From the NCBI GenBank assembly GCA_029204225.1, contig CM055100.1:17621650-17685649 (forward strand): DNA of 64,000 nt, given 5' to 3'. The notes under the pieces were generated by a model, which was given only the letters and a program-made list of their open reading frames with translations, made no database searches and was not told the DNA's origin. The position numbers were made by a program, and so were the translations under genes. This DNA comes from Diphasiastrum complanatum. Its lineage: Eukaryota > Streptophyta > Lycopodiopsida > Lycopodiales > Lycopodiaceae. Of this stretch, positions 44,291 through 56,239 are shown in pieces (the stretch's first letter is position 1; the number at the start of each line of letters is the position of its first letter).

Positions 44291-46513
44291 CAGATTTTCC
44301 TAGAGATTTTCTCGCAGAAAGAGAAACAATATGTTGTGTAACTTCACAAAACTTGCCCTTGTATGTGGTGGTGTCATCTCAAGTGTAAACAAAGTGTAGG
44401 GTCTTAACCTTTCCATGTAAAAGGAATTGTATACCTTTCATTCACATGCTGCTATCTCAGGTTAACGAGAGAAAATTCAGTTTAATTGGAAACGGGCTCT
44501 GTGCTGACGGGATACGAGATGTTTCTGTGAATTTTGGCTTGTCAGTGAATTGGCAGTATAGAAGTTGCAGTATTTTAACTCTTTTCTTATGACACAGAAA
44601 ATAACACATATTCTTACTTTTCAATCTATGATCTCATGACACCATACAGGGTCCGGGGTGTTCTTGTAGCAAATCTAGAGAGAGAAAATTGCAATCTGTG
44701 ATAAAAATTGTACAAATAAAATCCATAATAAAAGCTGTAAAATGGCATACAAAAAGCCTCATACGTGTAACGGTAAATTCGCCAAAAAAATAATTTATCT
44801 TGCAATGTTATAGGTATTTCAATAGCTATGTTATCAGCTTTTTACTGATATGTTTCTCCATGCACGTAATTTTATGGACCTTCCCACTAATGCTATTGCA
44901 TTATTTTTGCATTTGAGTAAGTGCCTAACTGCACTCGAACGTCGCCTTGCAACGACTAGCACCACTATGTGGTCCTCCATCTCTTTGCTATGAAAAGAGA
45001 TTTTTATACACAAGGACTCATGAGCATTTTTTCTAGTCCCTTAGATGCAGTGTAGTGATTTTGGATTCATTAAAGATTGGAGAAAAGTGGCTGATATTCT
45101 TTCATTCATCACAAGGCTGATTCTGATCAGGCCCTAGAATCACATCCTTGGTTGTAGTTCTCATACACACCTTTGAATGAATTCAAAACTTTTCAAAAAC
45201 AAGCCTTTTAGAAGTAGCTTGAAGCAATTTTTACTATTGTTTAAACATTGCAATTCTAACAACTTAAAAATGATGCTTTTTGAAACTTGTGTTTATTGAA
45301 AGTGAAATGTAATGACAAAATGATAGTTGAAATGTAATTCTTGATGACAAGCTTTTCATAGAAAATCCAAGCACATGCTTATTATAGAAAGATCGATGTG
45401 CTAATTGGTTTTGCAAAGTGATGTTGCTTTGAAAATTTATTTTTACATTTGAGTCCTAGAAAATGGAAACAATTTCAACTAATAACTTGAAGAGAATGGG
45501 ACCTTTTAGAAGGGCGTTATAGTTGGACAACAAGACATCTTGGATTGAAAGGGATGGAAACATAGTTTTATTTGTAAAGAGAGCAATCATGGTTGGGGAC
45601 AAAGTACAACTTGTTGCAATCTTTGAAGAGAAGGGTGAGAAAGTAGCGTCGAGGAGTCCAAGTTCTTCAATTTAGGTGGGGACTGTGCATAACTCCCAAT
45701 TCAACAAGATTGGGCATCATGAGCTAAAAATGACATATAATTACAAGTATTCATGTAAGCCACGTTGGGCCCAAAAGAATCCATTAACCTCAATACCATT
45801 CAAAGTGTCTTTATAACCAAGATTGGCCAACCAAGTGAAGTGGTCAGTAGAGCTAAAGACTTATACAAAATAGTTAAGTTTCGAATTTTGTCTATAAGTC
45901 ATCTAGTTCCATCATTCATGGTATCTTTTGATCCATTTGCATTGTGGTAGTAGACTTTAAGAATCCCCCAATTCTCCTTTGTGAATGTGGGCCATGGAGA
46001 TGTCTTATGTCAGTTCTCATTTGCCAATCCATGAATCATCATGGTTTTTACTCGAACACCTTGAGATTCAATAATAATCAATGGCTATTTTGTTCTATTG
46101 TGTCAATGACATAGGATGTTTTTAATTTTTTTAGGATTGGAACGTGAAATTAGTGGTATCAAAACATCATATCCACAATCAACAACACTTTATCATATTT
46201 CATAGGCTTTTCAGTTTCTTGAAGTTTTGGTTGTCTTGATTTTATTTATTTTTCTTTCCTAGGAATATTATTATTTTTCCATTTGGCCAAGGAATGACTA
46301 AGTATGGCCATTTTAGTGGTTGGTGGTTCATTTTTAGTTCTTCGAATGTGATTTGATGGTAAAATTTTGGACAATACACATGATAGAATTTGTAAATATG
46401 TCGGATATGTATACACGATACAATTGCAACCCATAAACATCTAAAATGCTAGTTGCATCTCACATTTATTTCTAGAAATTAACAACTTGACTTAGGGCCT
46501 CTAATGTCATTTT
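44291..46513. other. AT-rich intergenic DNA, no gene recognised
   Basis: No frame longer than 65 codons with a motif. Around 45,500-45,660 one plus-strand frame reads plausibly (SWIERDGNIVLFVKRA) but ends soon and has no neighbours. Confidence 0.35.
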
Positions 46514-46675
46514 AGAGTTTTAGGCCCCTAGTCACTTATTCCTAATTCTACAAGTTCTACAAAACCAAATTGCGTGCTCATTGGGTTGGGCTTATACATG
46601 CAGGAAGCCAATGCCCTTGCACTTATTGCTCTACATGTACAGTGTACTGTGGTGGGGCCCACTAAGTGCCCAACA
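46514..46675 (-). mobile_element. Gypsy-2 3' LTR-like 162-bp repeat
   Basis: On the minus strand it begins TGTTGGGCACTTAG directly after a polypurine tract (rc of 46,677-46,692, 'agatgggggata'), as a 3' LTR should. The same 162 bp, same orientation, lie at 54,163-54,324 beyond the gag end of Gypsy-2. Homology stops at 'agagtttt' on the left of both copies. Confidence 0.7.
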
Positions 46676-46850
46676 GTATCCCCCATCTAAATAGGTGACG
46701 GTCTTATGACACTTGCCTGTGCTTGTTGTGGAAGAAGGTTGTCGACACATTTATTGCAGATGATAGAGTGCGTCAGGAAAAGCGTGGATAAAGATTGCTT
46801 ACGTAAAACCTGAGGCTTTATTTGATGATGAGGAGCCTATCCTAAGCTCT

Positions 46851-47661
46851 TCAAGAAGTGTTTGGAAAGGCTGGTGGTGACCAATACTTGCGTAACCGGC
46901 TACCGTTGATGGGCGTAGCAAACGGTGTCTCATCCATTGTTTCTAAAGTCGCTGCCCCTTGCGATAAGATGTCGGTGATGCGATAAGGGCCTTCACCAGT
47001 GAACTTCAACTTTCCTTTGATCGCCTTTGTCTTGTACGTACATGAGGACCAAATCTCCTTTTTGAATATCTTTCTTGTGAAGACGACGATCATGCCAGGC
47101 CTTGCAACGTGCTTTCTCTGCAGCAAGAGCATGGACCGCTAACAAGCGTGTTTCGCACAACTTGTGTAGCGCTTCGTGACGAAGGTGGAGCGATCTTGTA
47201 TCATCTAATCGTTGCATTGTGGCAATGCAAAGAGATGGAATGAGAAATTACACCGGCATGACTGCATCTTGGCCATACACCAGTTGGAATGGAGTTTGCT
47301 CGGTGCTGCCTTTGTATGCAGTTCTGAAAGCCCACAAAGTAGTGTGTAGCTTGTGCTCCAAATCTGATCTGCTTGCTTCTACTGTCTTTGTCAAAATGCC
47401 ACACAAAATCTTATTAGAAGATTCGGCTTGGCCATTGCCTCTTGGGTAGTAAGGCGTGCTGAAACGATGGATCACAAAGAACTCTTCTAATAAGACCTTG
47501 ATGGTCTTGTTGACAAAGCGAGTTTCCCGATCGCTAACTATCTCCACTGGGCATCCGAAGCGTAAAATGATATTTTCGTAAAGGAACTTCGTGGTGGACC
47601 TAGCATCTGCTACGCGCACTGCTTTGGCTTCAACCCACTTTGTGAGATAATCTGTAGCCAT
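46851..47661 (-). pseudogene. Gypsy-2 integrase catalytic and C-terminal part
   Basis: D,D35E residues are present: Asp4 in ATDYLTKWVEA, Asp44 in IVSDRETRF and Glu80 in NGQAESSNK (35 residues apart). The usual DRGT reads DRET. C-terminal text (LHKLCETRLLAVHAL, FTGEGPYRI, TPINGSRLRKYW) follows in two shifted frames. No chromodomain follows, so this is a non-chromoviral Ty3 element. Confidence 0.85.
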
Positions 47662-48095
47662 GATAATATATTGAGCTTGGGTACTGCGAGCGGCTGGGTG
47701 AATAGGGCCGATGTAATCAAGTCCCCACTTCTCAAATGGCGCTTGAGCCGATACAAGATGTAATCATAATTTGCCTTTGTTGGTCTACGCGCTCTCTGAC
47801 ATACATCACATTGCTTGATATATACCTCAGTATCCTTGTGCATTGTTGGCCACCAACAGCCACATTGTAGAATCTTGCGTACTGTTACATCTGCTGCGAA
47901 GTGTCCGCCTCCCAGTGCTTCATGTGAGAGAGACATGATCTGACTTGTCTCATGGGGCAGGATACAATGACGAATGATATTCTTCGCCCCTCTTCGAGAT
48001 AGTTGGCCGGCAATCAGCTGATATGGACGAGATTTAAGTACAAGTTTCTGTTGTTGCACCTTGGATAGTGACCGATCTGGTTGGCCGTTCATCAA
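47662..48095 (-). pseudogene. Gypsy-2 integrase zinc-finger domain
   Basis: HEALGGGHFAADVTVRKI, GCWWPTMHKD and CDVCQRARRPT give the H-H-C-C zinc-binding pattern. The frame shifts near 47,760 before the catalytic core. Confidence 0.85.
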
Positions 48096-48116
48096 ATACT
48101 CAACTATGTCTGCAGC

Positions 48117-48470
48117 TCAATCGGGTACAACATCCACGTAAAATAAAGCAGCATCCGGTAACTCATCATCAGGCTGGAGATCCTTCTGTGTCGATTTGAT
48201 TCTTGATACATGATCCGCCATATAATGTTGCTTGCCTTTGCGTACCACTATTCGAACATCAAACTCGAGCAACAAGAGTAACCATCTAGTGATTCTCCCT
48301 ATGTTGCCGGTTTTGTTGACTAGGTCGGGCAAAGGTTGATGATCAGTGTAGAATGCAAAATGAGTGGCCATAAGATAATGGCGAAACTTCTTGACCGCAA
48401 ATATCATTGCCAAAACTTCTCGCTTAGTGTTTGAATAGTTGATTTCAGCATCGTTGAGTTGTCAACTGGC
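48117..48470 (-). pseudogene. Gypsy-2 RNase H C-terminal half
   Basis: LAMIFAVKKFRHYL, FYTDHQPL (catalytic Asp), RWLLLLLEFDV and RKGKQHYMADHVSR. It is separated from the RT frame by a TGA where the text should continue FAS-x-QLNDAE. Confidence 0.85.
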
Positions 48471-50735
48471 GAAGCGAATAGGAAAGTCTTTCTTGTACTC
48501 GCCTGGTTGGGTCAATACTGCTCCTATAGCATACTTTGATGCGTCAGTATGCACATGAAACTCAATTGTCCGACTGGGAGGCCGTAAGATTGGTGCAGAT
48601 ATAAGTGCTTCCTTCAGCTTTTGGAAAGCTCGCAGGGCTTCCTCCGTCCAATGTGGATCAATTGTCAACTTGTAGATAGGACGTGCCAAATCTGCAAAGA
48701 ATAGAATGAAGATTCGGTAGTAATTGGCATGTCCCATAAATACATAGACTCCACGAATCGTTCCAGGGGGTGGAAGATCCATGATAATACGTATCTTAGA
48801 CAAATCAGTGGCGATCCCATGTCTAGATACAATATGGCCTAAGATAAGACCATGTGTGACCCAAAATTGGCATTTCTCTGGGTTCAATGATATTTGAAAT
48901 TTGCGGCATTGTATAAGCACTCTTTCCAACTGAGATAAGTGTTCATCATTAAATTTGTGCACGCAAAGATCATTGACGAAGATCTCTAGGAATTTTTGTA
49001 AATAGTCTTTAAATGCCTTTTGCATGACGCGCTGAAAAGAGGTAGGGGCATTACAAAGACCGAATGGCATGACCTTGTAGGCATATGTACCCCATTCAGT
49101 AGCAAATGCAGTCTTGTGTTGAACCTCCGCTGCAATCTTCACTTGGTTGTATCCACTGAAGCCATCCAAAAAACTGTAGGCTTTCGTTCCAGCTATTCGA
49201 TCCAAGACGCTTTTTGTGAATGGTAAGGGAAAGTGATCCTTTCGTGTCACAGCGTTAAGTGCCTTCAGATTGACACAAATCCGCATTTTGCCATTCTTCT
49301 TGGGAACAATGACTATGGGTGACACCCAATCTGTGTGCTCAATTTCATAAATGAAATCGGCATCGAGCAACTTCTGCAACTCTTGCTTGATTATCTCGGT
49401 GTAATTTGGGTTGCAGCGGTAATATCGGCTCACCTTTGGCGTTGCTCCTTCGACAAAAGGTATGGTGTGTTGGACTACAGACGATGGAATTCCTTTTAAA
49501 TCTTTGTAAGACCACGCAAAGTAGTCTTTATACTCCATTAGTAACTTCTGCAATTGGGTGAATTGTGAGGGCGTGAGTTGTGCTCCCACATGAACAATTT
49601 TGTCTTCATCTCCTGGCTTTGCTAGATTCATCGGTTGAGTGCGAGCTGGTCCCTTGTAGACTTGTTCTTCTTTTTTCTGATTTGCATCAGGTTCCCGTTG
49701 CGCTTTCAGCATCATGATCACCACGTCGTCCAAGGTATAACTCTTGAAGTTTTTTGGCACATCATGGACTGGTGCCTTACTCGTTTCTTCCTTCAACAGG
49801 TTGATCTTAACACGATTGGTGAGTGATATCTTGTGTATTGCTTCTGACATTCCTGAAGCTGATGTCGAAGCTTGGTCGAATGACCCTTGAGCATGCGATT
49901 CAGCAACTTTCTTTTTGCCTTGTATATTGCTGTTGGTTGTTGCTGCTTCTTTGCTCGTTATCTTTTGTTGATGTTCTTTAACATTCACCACATGGTTCCG
50001 AATGTCTTCATCCACTGTTGCTATAGCCTCTTCAGGTAAATCGCTCCACTTGATCACCTGATTGTATCTTTGCTTTTGTTGATTTTTCTTTGGTATAGGT
50101 GCTTTCGATGGTGGCATCTTGGAGACTTTAGCATGTTGAGATTTCTGAGGTAGTTGAGTTGGTATACGTTGAACTCCATAACGCATAGAATCCATGTGGT
50201 GTAGGATCTGCTCATTTGTCAGCTCAGTTTCCTCGTCATAGGACAATGCATGTTGCCAAGCAACTAAATCATCTTCAACAGGTTCCGTAATAGGTTTCGG
50301 TGACAGCCATGCTACGTTTATCATGTTCACCCCATATGAGATAGGCGTGTCAAGGGTGAATCCTTTCAGTGGTAATTCGTTGGGTTCTGAATCTAAATCT
50401 GGATCTGGATCTGAATGACATGTATGCCCAGTCATACCGTCAATAGTTGCCAATGCATCCGTCCACAACACGGTATCTGTTTGTGAATCATAATGAACAC
50501 CCATTGAAACTTTCGGACAATCAATGCTATGGTCCGTTGTGGAAGAAGTGTCATCAGCTTTGGGTGGTACAGGCTTCACCGCCCATGTGGAGGGATCCAC
50601 TTTTACTACCCGCTCTCTGTTCTCAAATGTGATTTTGCCGGTCCCCCAATCATGAACTACTTGTGCAATTTGTAACCAAGGTCGTCCCAACAAAACTCGA
50701 TAGGCAGTGGGTGTTTCAGGAATGTCCATCACCAC
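48462..50735 (-). pseudogene. Gypsy-2 long pol ORF: protease C-terminal end, linker, RT, RNase H start
   Basis: 757 codons without interruption. Residues 1-22 (PETPTAYRVLLGRPWL) close the protease. About 200-400 is a hydrophilic linker. RT covers roughly 450-640: DWVSPIVIVPKKNGKMRICV, TRKDHFPLPF, SFLDGFSGYNQ, MPFGLCNAPTSFQRV. The active site is IFVNDL (585-590), so the first Asp of xDD is Asn588. RNase H begins HTDASKYAIGAV near 729. The TRKDHFPLPF and FLDGFSGY wording resembles Athila-like plant Ty3 elements. Reverse transcription by this copy should be abolished. Confidence 0.9.
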
Positions 50736-50798
50736 AAATGTGATGACAAATTGTACCCCTGCTATCTTGACTGGAATGTCTTCTACAATCCCCTTTGG

Positions 50799-51236
50799 TC
50801 ACACACATGATTGATCAGCCAGTTTGATGGCGAACTTGGCAGCTTTCAGGCCTTGTAGATTCCACTTCTCATACAAAGTAGTGGAGACAAGGGTGACACC
50901 CAATCCTCCATCTACAATAGCAGCTTCTTCTCTGAAGAGTTTGTGCTTGATAGGAAGAGTTATATTGTGCTGCTCACTCTCCCAAGCCGCTCCCACATTT
51001 AGAACATTGTTGGCTTCTTCAAAATCGGTGCAAAATAATGGTTCTTTGGAAGGTATGTCTGATTCAATGTTCAACCAATCTGACAAGACACCCTTTTCTT
51101 GAGGTGCAAGTTGAAGGAACTCTCCAATAGAGATATTCATTTTGCTGGATAAGATGCTCGTTAGTAGTTCCGTCCTTGGAGCTTCGGGTTCTGCCATATG
51201 GAATGGTTCTTCCTGATGGTGTAGTCGCATATTCAC
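50799..51236 (-). pseudogene. Gypsy-2 aspartic protease region
   Basis: 145 codons ending in EEAAIVDGGLGVTLVS, a plant Ty3 protease active-site block whose usual form has DGGSGV; Ser is Leu here. The stop at about 50,799 separates it from the pol frame, which continues the protease. Confidence 0.75.
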
Positions 51237-52288
51237 ACTTGATCTGTGTGGTGAACCTTGCGGTGCATTCGCATGTTGATCCCTTTCTGGTGCAGTGTCT
51301 TGAAGAGCTGTCGGTTGATGTGTAGCTTGAACAGCTTCCTCCGCTTGTGCTTCTTGTATCGAATGTTTGATCTTCTGATACCGTCTTTGTTCATCCTCAC
51401 ATTCGGATAAGGTAATCTCGCTCCTCCTGATGTTGAAGGTTGGTCAGCTGGCACTGATACAGATTGTGGTGATGATGGAGCTACCTTCTTGCGCTTTTGT
51501 GCTCGCGTAATAGCTAATACTGGAACGTTACAATAGGGAGGTCTCCTTGGTATAGTTGAGTGTGGAGTTGTGCTTGGGCCTGTTGATTGAACTGCAATCC
51601 AATTCAATGGTGCGTTGGTGCTGGCTCTCAATGGACAATTCTTGTAGCAATGTCCATATCCACACTCACAACAAAAGGGCGTATAAATTCCTTTGTTTGG
51701 ACATTCTGCAATCCTATGTCCTTCTCCGCATCCATAACATCCATATAATCTGCCCCCTTGGCGTTGTGGCTATGCAGTGTATGTGGCATAATACTCATTA
51801 ATAGCGAGATCGATGAATGGTTCATCAGGTCCATACCATTGTTGCATTTCCTGTTGGAAAAATGTTTCAGCTTCTGCCACTGTGAGATTCACCTGGGCTG
51901 CTTGAGGATTATTTGGCCTTGGTGGTGCTGGTAGTGCCATTCTTTGTTGTTGAGGGCCTGGTCCAAGCCTTGGTGCTACATTAGGTGCTCCTTGATGGTA
52001 AGCATAAGAGGTTTGGAATTGAGTTCTCTTTTGTTGTATGATCCGTGGGTTGTAGGGGCAATACGCAGTGTCGTGCGAGGACGCATTGCACAGATGACAA
52101 TATCAGTGCGTCAGCTTCAAATTATGCTTCAGTACCGGACACTCGTTGGAAGTGTGATTTTGGGTACAAATGGGACACCAAACATTGTCCCGTGGAGGAT
52201 ATTGCTACTGTTAAGGATCTGGTTGTGGTGCTGCAGTATTTTGAAGAGCCTTAAGTTTCTTGTCAAATTGGACTGTGAGCTGCTCCAT
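51237..52288 (-). pseudogene. Gypsy-2 nucleocapsid region with four CCHC motifs
   Basis: Four zinc-knuckle-like motifs on the minus strand: 52,141-52,179 (CX2CX3HX4C), 52,058-52,099 (CX2CX4HX4C), 51,701-51,739 (CX2CX3HX4C) and 51,635-51,673 (CX2CX3HX4C). They would bind the genomic RNA. Frames change between motif pairs, and gag itself stops at a CAA-TAG at about 52,291 with in-frame coding text beyond it. Confidence 0.8.
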
Positions 52289-53035
52289 CTATTGCTTGTG
52301 TAACTTCATGATCTGTTCCATCATCGATTCATTAGACAAGCTTGTAGAGGCTGAGGTTGATGCAATTGAAGGAGTTGAAACATGAAGAGATGTAGTTCCT
52401 GGTGTAGAATCATCATCTGATCCTTCATCTTCTTCTCTCATTGCATCTTCCGTAGCTTCGTGCAATGTGACATATTGCTCTCGTCTGATGCTTCTAGGTA
52501 GTCCCGCTAGGAACCACATAATGACTGCATGATCAGGAGTAAGCTCCGCATTACACTCGGATCTCAGGTGTTTGATCCGTTCGATGCAGTCTCCGACCCT
52601 TTCTCTTTTTGCCATCTTGATTTTGCTAAGCAAGAGGAACATGTCTTCAAGAAACTTCCGCGGCTTAAATTTGGTGATTAAACCTGCTTTTACCACTTCC
52701 CAGTCTATTCGTTCTTGTGTCGTCTGATTGAAAAACCAATCTAAAGCCACTCCTGTCAGGGACATTGGAAACAGCTTCAGTTTTTCTGCCGAGATGGTTT
52801 CACCATAGATCTTGCATGCTTGCCCATAGATCTGCAAGAATCTGATAGGATCTGTGGATCCATCAAATTTGGGCAATTCCATTCTAAGAGATCTTCTGAT
52901 TGCTTGTAGAGGTACCGCTGGCATAGGAATATTTTGATCCATTGGATTTGGCTGATTTGGTCGGATCTCTTCCGCTGCTACTTGATGTAGCTCTGGATTC
53001 TCTGTAGGTAGTATTCTACCAGATCTCAATCTCAT
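52289..53035 (-). pseudogene. Gypsy-2 gag capsid region
   Basis: 248 codons from ATG 53,035 with the Ty3 gag signature: LPKFDGSTDPIRFLQIY, LTGVALDWFFNQ, ITKFKPRKF, ERVGDCIERIKHLR, FLAGLPRSIR. Asp/Glu- and Ser/Thr-rich tail. Ends at TAG preceded by CAA. A likely complete capsid domain. Confidence 0.9.
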
Positions 53036-53459
53036 TCACTCTGCAGGTTTGATACAATGTGAAGGTATATGGCAACAGTGGATCTAAGTGGATCTTGTTC
53101 GGGTGCTAATCAATGGTTGATGATTGGAAGAGATGAAAGGAACACGAATAACTAACAAATTTTACAGGATGACATTTGAATGGTTATTGAGAGATGAGTG
53201 TATGGTGGCACATATTTGAATGGAGTTGATCACACACAAAAAAATGGATGTTGTAACGGCGCAGTTGGCAACAATGGTGAGTGATAGATGGCCTTGATGG
53301 TGCCCGGGCGGGTGGGGTCCGGGGCAGGGGTCTGGGGGACTGCGCTGGCCCCTAGCACTAAACGGTATGACTTGTATAAGATTGAACAGGTATTTCGCGC
53401 ATCAAGTCACTAGTAGTTTCAATAATTGTTTTTGGATTTTCTTAACAAAAATCTTCGCC
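53036..53459. other. Leader of Gypsy-2 / junction DNA
   Basis: No gene. The minus strand upstream of gag has a weak primer-site-like word (TTGTATCAAACC, rc of 53,048-53,059). A GC-rich patch lies at 53,300-53,350, with 'gtgcccgggcgggtgg' on the plus strand. Confidence 0.35.
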
Positions 53460-54162
53460 TGACTGATATATGTTTTATCACAGTGTATTACCACTTTACG
53501 GAGCTCAGCGAAGGTTCTTGTTGGCAAAGGATGGTTCAGCGAAGGTTCTAAAAACAATTTGGACATGATTTGGAGTGGGAACCTTTGCCACTATCCTTAT
53601 AATGGAGACTAACCTTTGCCGAGCTACTGGGAAGTACAGATTGATGATCAGAGGGCTGACAAAGATTAAGCGAACATTATCATGGCGAAAAATAGTTTGG
53701 CGAAGGTCCAGAAGGCAATTTGGCACTTTTGAGAGCTTGAAACGTTTGTTGGATTAGTTATAGGTAATATTAACCTTTGCCCATTTCACAGATACTTCAA
53801 AACAATGTTTTATGACTATTCTGAGCTCGGCCAAGATTAATGATATACTGGCGAAGGTTTATGAAGGTTGGCTAAGGTTCAAGGGACTTAAATTTCTCTC
53901 TGAGTACTGGAAACGTTCGCCTGACCACTTATTCTCAATATTAACCTTCGTCGACTTCACTGAAGCTAGAAAACATGGAAAAGTAGCTACTGGCAAACTG
54001 GCGAAGGTTTACAGTAAGTACTTTTGCAGATATTGAAGTTGGCAGTTCTGATGGCAAATTCCTATTTTTGGTGAGCAAGAACCTTTGCCAGAGCTCATAC
54101 ACTCAGAATTAACCTTCGCCGACCTCCATGATGGCTCTGAAGCTCAAAATGAAGTCAGGCGA
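53460..54162 (+). repeat. GGCGAAGGTT/AACCTTCGCC motif-rich region, copy 1 (probable Gypsy-3 LTR)
   Basis: More than ten variants of GGCGAAGGTT and its reverse complement occur in about 700 bp, mixed on both strands. The same motif density returns at 58,050-58,400 downstream of Gypsy-3, with matching phrases such as 'ggcaa..gttcag' and 'atttt/cttttgagag'. Two such blocks flanking Gypsy-3 in one orientation suggest diverged LTRs. End points are approximate. Confidence 0.45.
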
Positions 54163-54324
54163 AGAGTTTTAGGCCCCTAGTCACTTATTCCTAATTCTAC
54201 AAGTTCTACAAAACCAACTTGCGTGCTCATTGGGTTGGGCTTATATACGCAGGAAGCCAGTGTCGTTGCACTTATTGCTCTACATGTACAGTGTACTATG
54301 GTGGGGCCCACTAAGTGCCCAACA
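54163..54324 (-). mobile_element. Second copy of the 162-bp Gypsy-2 LTR-like repeat
   Basis: Matches 46,514-46,675 over all 162 bp without indels. On the minus strand it starts TGTTGGGC and holds a TATATAAG-like element (CGTATATAAGCCC). It could be the start of the 5' LTR of Gypsy-2, but the flanking motif-rich DNA runs with Gypsy-3 instead. It directly abuts Gypsy-3 coding text. Confidence 0.65.
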
Positions 54325-54329
54325 GCACT

Positions 54330-55423
54330 GGAAAAATCACTTTTGAAATCGTGAATGTGCAGCTAAAGTTGATCCTATGACTTGGACTAGCAAACCAATG
54401 GTTTAAAAAGAAGATGATGATTCATCAACAACGGATCACACTTGTGATCGACCAGAGAAAAAATTGGGAGTTCACTACGATTCTCAAATGGATACTGTCA
54501 ATTGGAATGAAGCTCTTGCAACAATTGATTGTACAACAGGATATATGTGTCAACAAGATATGCAATCAAAGTTGAGCGAGATTTCCTTATTAGATTGAAC
54601 TTTGGATACACCAATCATGTTTCTACTAAATGTGCTGAATGTAGCTTGACTATCAACAAAACCTATACCAGATCCAATTGAGGGTGATCTCATACCAGTG
54701 AGCCATGCCTTGACTTATGATGGCAATGCAGAACTTACGGATGAGCAGATTTTAAATCATATGGATCCGACCAGATTTGGAGTGCATAATGTTCCTGATG
54801 AACCAACAATCAAACTACCCAAAGCAGTTATATTGAAGGGAGACAGGATCACAGGTTCGATGATGAAGACACAAGCTAAGCAGCATTATAATACGGTCCT
54901 GAAATGGGAAAATCTCTCTCAGAAGATTGTTTTAAAGGAAGTGCCACCTCTATTGGATAAAGGAAAAGAAAAAGTCAAGAATGATTCTTCATGTCAGACT
55001 TCCAGCAAGACATCATCATCTAGAAAGTCTTCACCTGTGAAGAAAGAATTATCATCTTGAAAGTCATCACCTCCACGATCAATTCTTGCTAAGAAGGCTA
55101 AACGAAGATCGAAGACAAGTCCTTTCGAAAAAGAACACGCAAATGTAGTCCAGCATGATATGCCAGAGCATTTTAAACGCTATACACTGGATGATGTGAT
55201 TATTATGTTACCTAAAGCACATCGTGAACCTGAAGAACACATACCAAAATCTAAAGAGATTTATGATGGCCCAACTAGGACACAGCCAATGAATCTTGCC
55301 GAACCAGGAGAACCTGAAATGATTGTACAAGTGGGATCACAACTCAGTCCTGAACAGTATCAAGCACTCCGCTTGTTACTTATTAAGTATCAAGATTGCT
55401 TTCATGGACTTATCAAGATTTGA
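54330..55423 (+). pseudogene. Gypsy-3 protease end and linker
   Basis: Starts abruptly with text matching Gypsy-2 pol from residue 31 (TGKITFE), then LGVHYDSQMDT, ALATIDC, LTYDGNAELTDEQILNHMD and the ARTQPMNLAEPG-type block. Several stops and shifts. The gag and protease core are missing, cut at the 162-bp LTR-like repeat. Confidence 0.8.
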
Positions 55424-55441
55424 AGGGTATTTTAGACATCA

Positions 55442-56239
55442 GTGATTGAACATACCATACCTTTAGTACCTGATGCGGTTCCAAAGGTTACAAAGTTCTA
55501 TCGTTGTAATCCTAATGTGACAGATCTGATAAAGAAAGAACTTCAGAGATTGCTTGACGCCGATTTCATTTATGAGATCGAGCACACTGAATGGATTTCA
55601 CTGATTGTCATTGTTCCTAAAAAAAATAAAAAATTGAGGATTTGTGTGAATATCAAAGCATTGAATAAAGTGACACGGAAGGATCACTTTACGTTGCCTT
55701 TTACTGAAAGCATTTTGGATCGCCTTGCTGGAGCGGAAGCTTATAGTTTCCTAGATGAATTTAGTGGCTACAACCAGATTAAGATTGCACCTGCCGATTG
55801 CCACAAAACTGCTTTTGCATCAGAATGGGACACCTATGCTTACAAAGTAATGTCGTTTGGACTCTGTAATGCACCAAGTTCATTCCAAAGAGTAATGCAA
55901 TTTGCTTTTAAAGATTATCTGCAGAAATTGCTTGAAATTTACTTGGACGACTTGGGAGTTCATAGTACAGATACAGACCACCTGGATCGATTGGAGAAAG
56001 TATTTGAAAGATGCCGCAAATATCATATTTCTCTAAATCCGAAAAAATGCCAGATATGGGTTTCGCACGGAGTTGTGCTTGGACATGTGATATCAAGACA
56101 TGGTATTGCCACAGATTATTCTAAGATCAAAGTTATTGTGGAATTACCACCGCCAGCAACAATTCGAGGAGTTTATGTGTTTATGGGTCATGCAAACTAT
56201 TATCAAATTTTAATTATCTTCTTTGCGAATGTAGCATGA
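55442..56239 (+). pseudogene. Gypsy-3 reverse transcriptase
   Basis: 265 uninterrupted codons with the full RT: LRICVNIKALNKVTRKDHF, SFLDEFSGYNQIKIAP, FGLCNAPSSFQRVM, active site IYLDDLGVH (LDD intact), LNPKKCQ and VISRHGIATDYSK. A stop (TGA) follows at FFANVA. Closest relative in the window is Gypsy-1, then Gypsy-2. Confidence 0.9.

Noticed and set aside
53293-53312. GC-rich TGGTGCCCGGGCGG as a primer-binding site for another tRNA
   Set aside because: It is on the plus strand while the adjacent Gypsy-2 is on the minus strand, and no LTR end adjoins it.
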